Under the pieces are notes generated by a model. It was not told where the DNA came from and made no database searches. It saw only the letters and a list, made by a program, of their open reading frames with translations. A DNA stretch of 64,000 nucleotides from Schistocerca nitens. Taxonomy: Eukaryota; Arthropoda; Insecta; Orthoptera; Acrididae. Below are positions 21,441 through 32,953 of the stretch, piece by piece. The stretch's first letter is position 1. Every line of letters starts with the position of its first letter. The position numbers and the translations under genes were made by a program. The DNA lies in the NCBI RefSeq assembly GCF_023898315.1, contig NC_064622.1, forward strand, positions 166,118,178-166,182,177. Reading direction: 5' to 3'.

Positions 21441-21620
21441 TATCCCATGCTCAAATTATCATTTCATCCTCTAGGAATTCTTCTAGTGAATAGCAGCATT
21501 TCTCACCCGGAATCTGCTGCGGCCTTGTTTTTAAAATCTCTGGCTTCATGTTAAATATGTTTTTGCCCCTTAACTTGTTATATATTGTCATCCCCATATA
21601 CCTTAGAGTCTGTGCATATA

Positions 21621-23024
21621 CACTCCTGGAAATGGAAAAAAGAACACATTGACACCGGTGTGTCAGACCCACCATACTTGCTCCGGACACTGCGAGAGGG
21701 CTGTACAAGCAATGATCACACGCACGGCACAGCGGACACACCAGGAACCGCGGTGTTGGCCGTCAAATGGCGCTAGCTGCGCAGCATTTGTGCACCGCCG
21801 CCGTCAGTGTCAGCCAGTTTGCCGTGGCATATGGAGCTCCATCGCAGTCTTTAACACTGGCAGCATGCCGCGACAGCGTGGACGTGAACCGTATGTGCAG
21901 TTGACGGACTTTGAGCGAGGGCGTATAGTGGGCATGCGGGAGGCCGGGTGGACGTACCACCGAATTGCTCAACACGTGGGGCGTGAGGTCTCCACAGTAC
22001 ATCGATGTTGTCGCCAGTGGTCGGCGGAAGGTGCACGTGCCCGTCGACCTGGGACCGGACCGCAGCGACGCACGGATGCACGCCAAGACCGTAGGATCCT
22101 ACGCAGTGCCGTAGGGGACCGCACCGCCACTTCCCAGCAAATTAGGGACACTGTTGCTCCTGGGGTATCGGCGAGGACCATTCGCAACCGTCTCCATGAA
22201 GCTGGGCTACGGTCCCGCACACCGTTAGGTCGTCTTCCGCTCACGCCCCAACATCGTGCAGCCCGCCTCCAGTGGTGTCGCGACAGGCGTGAATGGAGGG
22301 ACAAATGGAGACGTGTCGTCTTCAGCCTTGGTGCCAATGATGGTCGTATGCGTGTTTGGCGCCGTGCAGGTGAGCGCCACAATCAGGACTGCATACAACC
22401 GAGGCACACAGGGCCAACACCCGGCATCATGGTGTGGGGAGCGATCTCCTACACTGGCCGTACACCACTGGTGATCGTCGAGGGGACACTGAATAGTGCA
22501 CGGTACATCCAAACCGTCATCGAACCCATCGTTCTACCATTCCTAGACTGGCAAGGGAACTTGCTGTTCCAACAGGACAATGCACGTCCGCATGTATCCC
22601 GTGCCACCCAACGTGCTCTAGAAGGTGTAAGTCAACTACCCTGGCCAGCAAGATCTCCGGATCTGTCCCCCATTGAGCATGTTTGGGACTGGATGAAGCG
22701 TCGTCTCACGCGGTCTGCACGTCCAGCACGAACGCTGGTCCAACTGAGGCGCCAGGTGGAAATGGCATGGCAAGCCATTCCACAGGACTACATCCAGCAT
22801 CTCTACGATCGTCTCCATGGGAGAATAGCAGCCTGCATTGCTGCGAAAGGTGGATATACACTGTACTAGTGCCGACATTGTGCATGCTCTGTTGCCTGTG
22901 TCTATGTGCCTGTGGTTCTGTCAGTGTGATCATGTGATGTATCTGACCCCAGGAATGTGTCAATAAAGTTTCCCCTTCCTGGGACAATGAATTCACGGTG
23001 TTCTTATTTCAATTTCCAGGAGTG
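21621..23024 (+). mobile_element. Tc1-family DNA transposon (Tc1-A), complete ends
   Basis: Left end CACTCCTGGAAATGGAAAAA and the reverse complement of the right end CACTCCTGGAAATTGAAATA form terminal inverted repeats of about 27 bp with few mismatches. Both sides carry a TA (21619-21620, 23025-23026), the target duplication of Tc1/mariner transposons. Length 1404 bp. A single transposase frame occupies most of the interior. GC content and coding quality are far higher than the surroundings, so the insertion is recent relative to its LINE host. Confidence 0.95.
21865..22869 (+). CDS. Tc1-family transposase, open frame lacking the first catalytic Asp block
   Basis: The 334-residue frame starts MPRQRGREPYVQLTDFERGR. 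N-terminal helix-turn-helix domains (GMREAGWTYHRIAQHVGREV and VSARTIRNRLHEAGL) precede the DDE domain. The second Asp is in LLFQQDNARPHVS and the Glu in SPDLSPIEHVWDWMK. The family normally has FSDESRF before the 'LGANDGRMRVWRR' text. Here VVFS joins directly to LGANDGR at 22326/22327, so about six codons with the first catalytic Asp are absent without a frameshift. The protein could bind ends but should not cut. ATG 21865 is the start matching the family; the frame stays open further upstream into the terminal region. Confidence 0.9.
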   Translation: MPRQRGREPYVQLTDFERGRIVGMREAGWTYHRIAQHVGREVSTVHRCCRQWSAEGARARRPGTGPQRRTDARQDRRILRSAVGDRTATSQQIRDTVAPGVSARTIRNRLHEAGLRSRTPLGRLPLTPQHRAARLQWCRDRREWRDKWRRVVFSLGANDGRMRVWRRAGERHNQDCIQPRHTGPTPGIMVWGAISYTGRTPLVIVEGTLNSARYIQTVIEPIVLPFLDWQGNLLFQQDNARPHVSRATQRALEGVSQLPWPARSPDLSPIEHVWDWMKRRLTRSARPARTLVQLRRQVEMAWQAIPQDYIQHLYDRLHGRIAACIAAKGGYTLY

Positions 23025-23291
23025 TAATTTAAATTGTGGACAATATTTTTCAGTTTCAGTATTCAAGATACACTATTTGTACTTCCTCAGAAAATTATAC
23101 CATATCTAATGACAGATTCAAAATAACTATAATACGCTATTTTTTGTGTGTTCAAGTCAGTGGAATTTATTAGTATTTGCATTGTAGATGCAAAACTGCT
23201 TAGTTTGGTAGGAAGTCATTATGTGTATTATAGCTAAAGTTCTTGTCCACATTTAGTCCTATGAGTTTGATAGTATCAACTTCTTCATAAG

Positions 23292-23867
23292 TTAATTGTT
23301 ATGTTGTATTTTAAGTTCCACATATTTAGAATGTTTGGTTTTGAAATGTACTGTATGGGATTTTGCAGTGTTCAGTTTCAACCCATTTAACTGGAACCAG
23401 TTTTCTAGGGTATCCAGTGGGGTTATGATGGAGCTCAGAATTTTTTCCGTGTCGTTATCTTCAATTAAAACAGAAGTGTCATCTGCAAACGGAACTGATG
23501 GGGAATTTATATTTATGAGTAAGTCGTTCACGTAGAACAGGAATGGGATTGGCCCCAAAATGGAGACTTGAGGCACACCTTGTGATACTCTACTCCATTT
23601 AGAATAATAATTCACTGCATTTGAAGTGATAGTTATCCTTTGTTTTGTGTTGTGTAAGTATGATATGAGCCAATTCAGAGCATTGCCCATAATCCCATGT
23701 TTGTCTAATCTGTAGATAGGCAAGTCATGGTTTATGGAGTCAAATGTTATTGCAAGATCACAGAAGATACCAGCCACTTTACTCCTCTGATCCAGAAATC
23801 TGCATATCTTTTCAAGAAAGTTATTCACTGCATCCAGAGTGTTTTTTTTTTCCTGGTTAAAATCCAA
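23292..23867 (-). pseudogene. LINE-L reverse transcriptase fragment
   Basis: A 191-residue minus-strand frame reads MDFNQEKKNTLDAVNNFLEK, AGIFCDLAITFDSINHDL, GVPQVSILGPIPFLFYVNDL, PFADDTSVLIED and GLKLNTAKSHTVHFKTK. The FADD metal-binding motif is kept, but CDLAKAFD is changed to CDLAITFD and QGS to QVS. The upstream RT fingers continue in another frame to about 24430. Confidence 0.85.
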
Positions 23868-24439
23868 ATTGGTTACTTACAATAATATCATTTTTTACAA
23901 TAAAATTTTTGATCTGGTTCGCAGCTGCTTTCTCTAACATTTTCGAGAGGACTGGAAGAACAGAAATAGGATGATAGTTTCTCATGTCTTCTCTTGACCC
24001 TTTCTTGAACAGAGGTCTGAGTTTGACATACTTCACTCCATCAGAAAAGACTGATTGATTATTTTAGTTATGGGAGGTGCTATTCTGTCACACACTGCTT
24101 CAATCACTTTAATGGGTACCCATACCACCCAGCAGAGTTTTTATTTTTTTAATGATGATATAACATTTTCCACATCCTTTACTGAGACTTTTTTAAAATC
24201 CATGAGATACTCAGCTTCTTGGTGGTGACCAAAGGGATTTACTTTACTCAGATACTCTGCTACATCAACATCTGACTTTGCCACATTTATGAACAATTCA
24301 TTTAAACAATCTGATATTTGAGCAGGCTTTACAGTAAGGCTATTGTTTAATTTAATCCTAGATATTTCATTAATACTAACTGTAGCATCTAACTCTGATT
24401 TGACAATAGAGAATGTTAAATTTATCTTGCTTTTATATT

Positions 24440-25110
24440 ATACAATGAGCTTATGGTGGTACATTAATAACTGGTGTAATCACCAGAATGTTGAAAGCAA
24501 GCCTGCAAACATGCACACATTGTGTTGTGCAGGCACCACATGTCAGTTTGTGGGATGGAGTTCCAAGCCTGTTACACTTGGTCAGTCAATACAAGGACGG
24601 CTAATGTTGGTTGTGGATGACGCTGGAGTTGTCGTCTGATAATGACCCATACATGCTTGATTGGAGACAGTTCTGGTGATCCTGCAGGCCAAGGCAACAT
24701 GTCGATACTCTATAGAGCACGTTGGGTTACTACAAGGGGTATGTGGGTAAGTGTTATCCTGTTGGGAAACACCCCCTAGAGTGCTGTACATGACTGGTAG
24801 CAAGGCAGGTTCAATCACCAAACTGACATACAAATTTGCTGTCAGGATGCATGGGGTAAATACGAAGTGCTCCTGCTGTCATACGAAATTGCACCCCAGA
24901 CCATAACTCCAGATGTAGGTCCAGTGTAAACAGGTTGGTTGTAGGCACTCTGTTAGCCTCCTCCTAACTAACACATGACCATCATTGGCATTGAGACAAG
25001 CTTTCATCAGAAAACACAAGAGACCTTCACTCTGACTACTTCATCTTTTTAAAAGCATTCTTCACTGACATCGGTTTACCACATCCTATCTCAAAGGTAA
25101 CTTCTTGCAG
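24440..25110 (-). mobile_element. Tc1-like transposon remnant (Tc1-C), internally deleted
   Basis: On the minus strand the frame at 24833-24582 contains GGVSQQDNTYPHTP, matching the second-Asp block (FQQDNARPHT) of Tc1-type transposases, followed by degraded text. Sequence at about 25010-25110 jumps to what I recognise as the far 5' part of the same family, so the middle of the transposase is missing. Stops are present; ends are approximate. Confidence 0.7.
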
Positions 25111-25319
25111 CAACTGTCATTGGAGCTACATTATGACTCTCCTGCACTTTCTAAATGAATCCGAGATTAAAAGCAATGACAATTTTCTTAGGATCAACTT
25201 TATTTCCTCTATTAACCCTCTCTGGTAAGGATTGAAGAACAATGAACAATACTTGGAATTTGTTGAATGAGAGTTCCTTTTTTTAACTACCTCTTGGGAG
25301 GTGAATTACATTTCCTTGG

Positions 25320-25965
25320 AATGCTTCAAATGACTCTATCTGTTACTTGGCTTCTCACAACTGACATGTGGTTGTTACACTTCAAATTGCTCTGGATGTA
25401 TACTCTGAGAAATATTAGTATTGTCTCTCTTTCTGATAACTGATTGCTAACTGTATACTCAAAGAATAATATGTCTTTCCATCTATTTGTGTGCTGCACA
25501 TTACATTTGATTATGGTGATGGTCAAATGGCAGTCTCTGCACCAAGCATCTGTCCTTTGTTGGTCTTCCTACATTTTGCTAGTTTTCTGCATTCTCTTTT
25601 TTTTATAGATAACAACATCTATGCATAGATTCACATAAATTCTAACATCATTATTGTGAACAGAAATGGGCATCTTGACACTCCCTTGGTGTACTCCTTG
25701 AAAATTACTTTCGCATCTGACAATATCTCTCCGTTGAGAGTGATTTGCTGTGCTCTATCTACTAACAACTTCTCATTCCAACCGAAAAGTTAGTCTAAAA
25801 TTTTATTCACTAAGGGATGGTGCGGAACTGATATCAAATGCTTTCTGGAAGTCAGAGAAACACAACATCAATTGGCATGCTTCTACCTACTGACTTCTAA
25901 CAAGCAGAGTTCCACAAGATTGTTGTTTATGTTGATATCTACAGTGGAGATTTCTGGTCTACAAA
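25320..25965 (-). mobile_element. CR1-like LINE RT fragment, minus strand
   Basis: Degraded text equivalent to the minus-strand RT of the intact CR1-like element: 'tctttccatctatttgtgtg' region, 'tggcagtctctgcaccaagc', 'atcaaatgctttctggaagtc' (compare 'atcaaatgccttcctgaagtcc' at 37040) and 'aacaagcagagttccac'. All frames are broken. Confidence 0.7.
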
Positions 25966-26849
25966 AAGATCAAAATAGGTGAGCATAAAATAGCTTCAGT
26001 AATTCAACAACAGATTAATACCAGCATTGTACGTCTATACTACTAACATTGTGGACTAATATCTCCCTCTCTAAAGAGAAGTTTTTGGCAGTGCGTATGA
26101 ACCCGGCATTGCTTTAATTGTATTTTGTCAAGATTTATTGTTCTGTAATAAACTCTGTTCTAGTCTATGTGATTATTGCACCAAACAGTATTTATACCAA
26201 TGCAATTTAGGCGCAATGTTGTTATCTGTGCAAAGAGACTTCTACTGGTGTCGTAGTGAACAATCTCTAATCTTGTCAGAGGATCCAGTTTAAAAAACTA
26301 ATAATTTCCGAACCTTTTATTGTACTCATGTCATGTCTGTTTGTTGCCGGTGCTGAAACCAATGTTTTTGAAGTTTCATAATGATTATTTACTGCCCATA
26401 TTTCACTTGAGCAACACCTAACAGTTTTATGTGAAGCTTTCCAATATTTGTGTACCATTGGTGATATGTCTTTGTAACACACAATCACAAACAAGTCATC
26501 AGTATCCATGACCTTTTAAAAGAAGAAATCAAAAGTATAAAAACAATGAACTGTAATATATATATATATACAATTGTAATCGAAAATAAAAATCACACTC
26601 TACAACGTTGCTCTGTTTTACATGTGTTAATTCGGCAATGAATGTGGTAAGTGTGGCCGGGTCCTACAATCATACATAATACGTCTCAGCTCAGTTTGGT
26701 CCCTGATTTTTGCAGTTCTCTCTATTGATGGTTCACTTTTGGCTGTTAAGCTTAATGGCCGATTTAATTTGTGCATTCCAAATTTCAAATATGACCGTCT
26801 TCTTCAGGCTGTGTGGAATGGTATTATTGGTGCTTGCTATTTGGCTGAA
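25966..26849. other. Unassigned DNA upstream of the OSBP exon
   Basis: Contains a short (TA)n run near 26560-26571 and a 77-codon minus-strand frame at 26509-26276 with no recognised motif. The last ten bases are the left target duplication of the RTE-D insertion. Confidence 0.45.
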
Positions 26850-26970
26850 TTCAGAAGGATGTAGGTTGCAGTAGGTACTGGGAGATGAAGAAGCTTGCAC
26901 AGGATAGAGTAGCATGGAGAGCTGCATCAAACCAGTCTCAGGACTGAAGACCACAACAACAACAACAACA
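26850..26970 (+). mobile_element. RTE-clade LINE tail, 121 bp (RTE-D), with 10-bp target duplication
   Basis: Begins TTCAGAAGGATGTAGGTTGC and ends in an ACA/AAC repeat, the same 3' end as RTE-A and RTE-C on the opposite strand. Direct repeats TTTGGCTGAA flank it (26840-26849 and 26971-26980). It encodes only the last ~30 residues of the RTE protein (VGCSRYWEMKKLAQDRVAWR). A clean 5'-truncated target-primed insertion. Confidence 0.95.
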
Positions 26971-26980
26971 TTTGGCTGAA

Positions 26981-27980
26981 GTGCTGTTAGTGAGCACAGA
27001 AATAGTCAGCCCATGAAACATTTGAAGGAGGTGACTAGCTTAATAATCAATTAATCAAAAAAAATACTGTGTACTAAGATGGAATCATCAACTTGCTTGC
27101 ACACTGGAAACATATCATGAGTCAATCACTCAAAAAATAAATAAATAAATTACAGTTTAGGTGTTGAAGTGAGTCGCTGCCAAATTATTTAAGAGACCCA
27201 CACAAATTTCCTTGGACTAAAGCGGCAGAAACTTATACTAACGTACTTTTCAAGTAATTGAGTAAAAGTGTTGGCAGTTATATGTGATCCTGTTAAAATG
27301 CCCTTGCCTTATCTTCAGCTTCATTTGTCATCCATTCATATCAGTGAGGGGGCTGCAGGCATGTCTGCTTCTCAACATGGGGATTTGTGGACCTGAACAT
27401 GTTAAGAAGTTAAGACCAGTATGTTTACTCATGTCATACTGAAGATAGTTTTCTTTTGCTAATGTTTTTTTGTAGATTATTTTTTTCAGTGCGTATATAC
27501 ATGTCTTTCGTACGCGCTTATTCCATCTTTACTGAGTATCAGTTAACATTCGCTGGGCAAAAAGAGAAAATGGGCCTGCCAATGTTTAAGATCAGAACGA
27601 CTGCAAAACATCCCTTGTATTTACAGATGTCCTACTGTTGGTCCTCTAAGATCAAGTGTTGCGTTCAAAGTGTTTACAGGTGATAAAATATTACAATAAC
27701 GTATAACAGGTGAGCAGATGGCCTTTCACTAAGCACAGTACTTGCTGCTTTGTGAAACATACCACGAAGGAAATTACAGGGTTCTTTCACATCACCTGCG
27801 GCCAGTAATAATACTAAATGTAATCGTTTCACGGAGGCGAAACTTGTGAGTGAAAATTACAGAAAAAACAATGGACACCAGCACAAAAACACCTGAATTT
27901 GCTTTCATAGACAACTATAAAATATAGTATATCTATATTTGAGCAATGAATGATGCAACGTCCAATGCATTGCATCTTAA
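26981..27980. other. Upstream flank of the OSBP gene
   Basis: AT-rich DNA with no recognised transposon and no coding motif on either strand. An AAATAAAT run occurs at about 27133-27150. This kilobase is the likely proximal regulatory region, by position only. Confidence 0.4.
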
Positions 27981-27984
27981 TTTG

Positions 27985-28128
27985 GTGTCCTGTATTCGCA
28001 ACGCCCTGTCGCTTTGCTGGCGTAGTAATACTTCAGACGTCGCATTGAGGTGCTGCCATCTTGAAAATGGTGGTCTGCGTTACGTGGAGTGATATGTGCC
28101 TGCAATAGTTTAACAATAATTTACCGAA
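27985..28128 (+). promoter_or_regulatory. Probable 5' UTR / core promoter of OSBP with a YY1-like motif
   Basis: The 140 bases before the ATG are relatively rich in CpG (AACGCC, GTCGC, GGCGT, GACGTCGC), unlike the AT-rich flanks. GCCATCTTGAAAATGG at 28055-28070 contains the reverse complement of the AAGATGGC motif bound by YY1/Pho proteins, which often sits at or just after transcription starts. An in-frame stop TAA at 28117-28119 lies 12 bases upstream of the ATG. No TATA box is obvious. The transcription start itself is not determined. Confidence 0.45.
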
Positions 28129-28256
28129 ATGGCTGATGTAAAATCGTCCCACAGTGAGCCTGAAATGAAAGGATGGCTTTTCAAATGGACCAACTATTTA
28201 AAAGGATACCAGCGAAGATGGTTTGTGCTGTCTAATGGACTTTTGTCGTATTACAG
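28129..28256 (+). CDS. Osbp: First coding exon of oxysterol-binding protein (OSBP), PH-domain start
   Basis: The exon encodes [15 protein letters not shown] followed by [19 protein letters not shown] and SNGLLSYYR, the very conserved opening of the OSBP PH domain in insects and vertebrates ([27 protein letters not shown]). OSBP exchanges oxysterol/cholesterol for PI4P at ER-Golgi contacts; the PH domain binds Golgi PI4P and ARF1. The ATG has A at -3 and G at +4 and follows an in-frame stop. The exon ends AG|GTAAGA after codon 42 plus two bases (phase 2), inside the Arg codon. No continuing PH exon was found in the window. A processed pseudogene is unlikely because the match ends exactly at a splice donor. 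Confidence 0.93.
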
Positions 28257-29959
28257 GTAAGACTGTAGAGACACGTTCACCTAAATGATATGGATTATGT
28301 CATTCGCACGTACTAGAATGCTTTGCTGTCATTCGAATGATTTGCGCAGAAAACAATGTCATGACATTATGTAGCTAAGAGCAATAACAATCTGGCCATG
28401 GATGTCAACCAGAACTTAACTTTCTTTCTAAAATCTCAGCGAAGTAGTTTGACATTTAATCGGCCTTCAGCTGTTCAGTAGATAATACCTAGCACGACTT
28501 TGTCGCTCATTAAAGTAGAAAGAAAGAAAAAAAGGATTACATAGGAGTATTATTAGCCATTCACTCATCCCTTAGAGTAATAACATTTTTAGGTTCGGTT
28601 AGATAATTTTGGTGTCATGCTTCGTACAAATCAGGGTTTATTCTAGGGCCGAAAATTCGGGGGGGTCCAAACTGTCTATCCGCCGCCGCCGGCGGGCTGC
28701 TCGGACGGAGTAAGTACTTGTAATCGCTCGCATGAACTCAGTTTGTGCTCACAACTTTAATTTGAAAACTAACTCTGCTCGAAAACAATTTTGGCTTCCC
28801 CATTCCATGTTAGCAGTGCTGTTTAGAAGAAAGCTTTCTTTGGCTTGCATGTCCCTGGCTCCAGTCCGCCCCCCCCCCCCCCCCCAAGGTTAGTCCTAGA
28901 ACGCTTCTGAAAATTACTTGTTCCTATTAAAAGTAGACCAGTCCAATCATTGTAACAACCTCATTGTAAAGGATTTTTGCCATAAATAGAATAAGCCCTG
29001 AAGCTGATGGCACTTGTAGTGTTTGGATACCTGATGTTGATATAGTTGCTCAGTTGAAAATGCAGACCATAGTGTAGTGGATCAATCAGAATCTGCCCGA
29101 GGTTAGCTGCTTTACGTCATGGAAGGCTTTATTGTTTACAAACCTGTTAGCGGATGTTATTATCAACCAGTGCAAATAAATAAATGCGGACTAGCAGCTC
29201 GCTGATGTATTTGCAATTTTTTTTGCTTTTATATGTTTAGGTATCAGCATTGCAGCTGTTACATGCACAGCTGTCATAAGTTAAAATGTTTTCTGAACTG
29301 GATGCATTTATCTTGTATCAGTTACAGTAGTGTACGGGAATAACTGTTATTATATATTGTCACTATAAGAGCATAATATTCTGTAATGAAATGCTGTGAA
29401 ATGGCTTTGCATTCTCATTACAGTAGGTCCTAGTTACCAGTAGTCACATGATCACTGGGGAGCCAAACATCAAGCGTTATTAGTTGTGTGGAATATAGCA
29501 AACAGTAGACCATAATTTTTAGCCTTATTGTGCGATGCATTACTCCCAGGAGTAAGGATTCTCTCTTATATTCCCAACCAGTGTTATCAAAGTGAATGCG
29601 TAATACTTCCTGCAGCCATTGGAGCCAGTGCAATGTACAGTGTGGAGCACTATGGTACAATACATAAAGTCTGATTTGAAGATGACTTCAATTGAGGATC
29701 ATATTGACTAGATTGAGAAATTCATGTCAATTGTTAGTAGCTAACAACTGCACAGGATTACTCAGTCTCATTAGTCTCCATAAAGATTGTGATCATCAGG
29801 AGTGAGATAATATTCATAAGTCAGGTGAAATAAGTCATAATTCGCAGCTAGTCAGTGTTATGAAGTAAGACTTTCCAGTTTCCAAATTCATCAGTGGGAA
29901 TTAAATTTTTGCAAGTTTCATTTGTATCTTTTTTTTTATTAAAAGAATTCCCAGTGACA
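28257..29959. other. Intronic DNA without recognised elements
   Basis: Includes a GC-rich patch at 28660-28720 (CCGCCGCCGCCGGCGGGC) and a run of 17 C at 28869-28885. No transposon protein text was recognised. The 29430-29660 minus frame shows nothing known. Confidence 0.45.
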
Positions 29960-30960
29960 TTATAAGGGATGTTAGGAAGGGTCAGTTTCAATAGTTAAAT
30001 GATAGTCACCCCTGTTAGTTATTAAGCATTGCCTAATATGAAGTTCTGCAAGATCCTTCTCTATTTGCTTGATCCACAGGGAGCCAGTGATTTTACACTT
30101 GTTGGCTGTTTTGAAGATCTTATAGGACAACCTGTGGGAGCCCATTCTGTACATATGTATGAGTTGTTGTCTTCTGATGGCATTGGTGACGTTTTCTTGG
30201 TGTTGGTAGACTTTGATTAGGTGTTACCATTGTCTCATATCTGGTAGGATCCTCGGACCCACTATCTTTCGCAGCAGTTTTCTTTCTAGTAATTAGAGAA
30301 TTCCTTTTGGGGTCTCCTTGATTAGGGATAGGCACACTGCTGCACAGAGAACTGTCAGTTTGACTGTTGTGTTATAGTGTCTTAGTTTGATATTCATTGA
30401 TAGATTTTTCAATGTGTACATTTTTCTACAAGCATGGTATGCACTATCTAATTTGATTTTAATTTGATTGACAGTAACTATTTCACCGAGATCCATTCGC
30501 TAAATTTCTTTACAGTTTTAGCTCCTTTGATATTCTTGGAAGCAGTGACTTGAGCTTTTCATCCAGCTGTCTTGTTACATGTTGTTTGAAGTTTTTGCAA
30601 AAGATTTTGTATGTTACTGCAAGGAGAAATATTCCTCTGTACTTACCACAATCTGTTTCGCTTCTATTTTTGTGTATTGGGTGGATAGCAGCTGAGGCCC
30701 AGTTTTCAAGGAGTTTCTTGCTGGCCCATATTTTCAGGACTGCTGTTTATATATGTTTTGTGTGTTTTCTGTAGTTAATTTCAGTTTTTCTACCACTATC
30801 CCAGCTGCCCCAGAAGCTTTGTTGTTTTTGAGGAGATTAACAACCTCTTGGACTTATGATGCATGGGAGGAGGGATGTGTTTGCTGTTGGGATTTGTAGG
30901 TTTTGCAACTGGGAGTTGGTGAGTAGGTTTCTTGGCATCTAGAATTTTATAGGAGTAGTC
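29960..30960 (-). mobile_element. RTE-like LINE remnant, RT C-terminal half
   Basis: Minus-strand frames give TYKIFCKNFK-like text at about 30600, NQIKIKLDSAYHACRKMYTL with NIKLRHYNTTVKLTVLCAAV at 30496-30293, and a final MYRMGSHRLSYKIFKTANKC with WIKQIEKDLAEL at 30154-29972. These follow the order of the post-RT domain of RTE-group LINEs (KLRHYNT...YGSE, GH-RM...I). It differs from the RTE-A to E family. The RT core is too decayed to read. Limits approximate. Confidence 0.65.
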
Positions 30961-31677
30961 TAGTATTAAAAACGTTGTTTACTTTAAATGGCCGTGAAAA
31001 ATAAGTTGTTCAAAGACAGAAAAAAGGATGAGTCTCTGTCTTTTCATAATTTAGTTTCTGTTTTCTAGAACAAACATTTATTGGTAGATGCCAGAATAAA
31101 CAACCTTCAAGCATATTAACCTTGCCAAGACATAATGTTTCTAATAAAGGACCTTGGAAGGAAAAATATGTTGTATATTTTTTTCTGTGACACTAAAAAA
31201 CAAGATTGTTGCTCATGGATGTTCAGGAACTGTGATTAGATGGTATCCATCATCTTTCTGGTGTGCATCTGGGATAGTCTCATTTCTTCTTCCACTATTT
31301 GGGCTCATAACTTTACAACCATTTTCAAGGTGAGTCGCTGTCATAATTTGAACCACTTGAAACAATACTGTGGAGTAAATGCTTGTTTAAAGGATAAAAA
31401 CTTTGTGATATCAAATTATTTTAAAACTGATTTAAGATTGGGAACACTGCAAGTGTGCACACTTCTACTTTTGTGCACGACAGTTGGTAAAGTAATTTTA
31501 TGTAACCGATGGGAGAATGGTTTTAGGTAACCAGGGTAAAAGTTACGTATTGGACCCTCCCCCCTCCCCTTCCCCCTCCCTCCATTGCAGTTTTCAATAT
31601 GTCGTGGACATAAACATTAAGCCTCATTACCTGTCAATTTGTTGCTACAATCTCTGTTTGGCATTTACATTCTTTGG

Positions 31678-32257
<580 letters not shown>

Positions 32258-32287
<30 letters not shown>
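32258..32287. repeat. (TTG)n microsatellite
   Basis: Ten TTG units read directly. It could be the tail of an RTE-family insertion, but no adjoining RTE sequence was found. Confidence 0.9.
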
Positions 32288-32288
<1 letters not shown>

Positions 32289-32356
32289 GGGGGTTGGGTT
32301 GGTTGTGGTGAGTTTCCAAACCATTATAATGCTTGTGACCACACTTGAACCCCACC

Positions 32357-32564
32357 GCCGGCCGCTGTGGTCAAGCGGTTCTAGGCGCTTCAGTCCGGAA
32401 CCGCGCTGCTGCTACGGTTGCAGATTCGAATCCTGCTTCAGGCATGGATGTGTGTGATGTCCTTAGGTTGGTTAGGTTTAAGTGGGCCTAGTTCTAAGTG
32501 CAGGTGACTGATGACCTCAGATGTTAAGTCCCATACTGCTTAGAGCCATTTAAACCATTTTGAA
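32357..32564 (+). mobile_element. tRNA-derived SINE (family A), copy 2
   Basis: Starts GCCGGCCGCTGTGGTCAAGC, with A box TGGTCAAGCGGT and B box GATTCGAATCC, and ends with the AAACCATTTTGAA-like 3' part. It matches the reverse complement of the SINE at 9144-9344. Short direct repeats TTGAACCC flank it (about 32346-32353 and 32560-32567), consistent with LINE-assisted insertion. Box B changes and other substitutions indicate an older copy. Confidence 0.9.
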
Positions 32565-32950
32565 CCCTGCCACCAGGGTGATTGATTTTGGTGTGTGTTT
32601 CCATCCAACTGCTGTAAATCTTCCATTGGCCACTACACTGCTACCAGTGGGATACAAACCACAAACCACAACAATAAGGTAAAACGCCAACGGAGCTATG
32701 ACAGATGCACCTGCCGTGAATGCTCACTGAAACGAAGCACCGCAGTGGTGAGAGGCAAGGGCCTCATCAAAGTCAAGCACCCCTATGGTGAAAGGTAAGG
32801 GCTCAACAATACACTGGGAACAGACATCAATGTTGCTGTTCCTGGGTCACACTGAACATAGCTTCTAACCAGACATTGAAATGGTGAACCATATTTTACT
32901 GTACCATGAAGTTTGTAATGCTAAAGTAAACTTGAGACATCCATTAGAAG
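32565..32950. other. Unassigned intronic DNA
   Basis: No motif or family recognised; the short plus frame at 32595-32798 is not convincing. Confidence 0.4.
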
Positions 32951-32953
32951 ACA

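Larger units (their letters stand above)
21440..24430 (-). mobile_element. Jockey/CR1-group LINE (LINE-L), minus strand, split by Tc1-A
   Basis: Read on the minus strand, RT sequence at about 24400-23290 is followed by an unassigned C-terminal stretch. After the Tc1 element it ends with the C-terminal piece IYNKLRGKNIFN and CYYSLEEFLEDEM at 21600-21451. The two flanks of Tc1-A therefore belong to one older LINE. The RT keeps PFADDTS. Frameshifts lie near 23870 and elsewhere. Confidence 0.75.

Noticed and set aside
21969-22382. 137-codon minus-strand frame inside Tc1-A
   Set aside because: Antisense shadow of the transposase gene.
26276-26509. 77-codon minus-strand frame as a possible host exon
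   Set aside because: Has a plausible composition but no recognised motif, no supporting splice signals that I could argue for, and AT-rich surroundings.
32357-32440. Possible tRNA gene with A and B boxes
   Set aside because: The tRNA-like head continues into a SINE body with flanking TTGAACCC repeats, and a second copy exists at 9144-9344.
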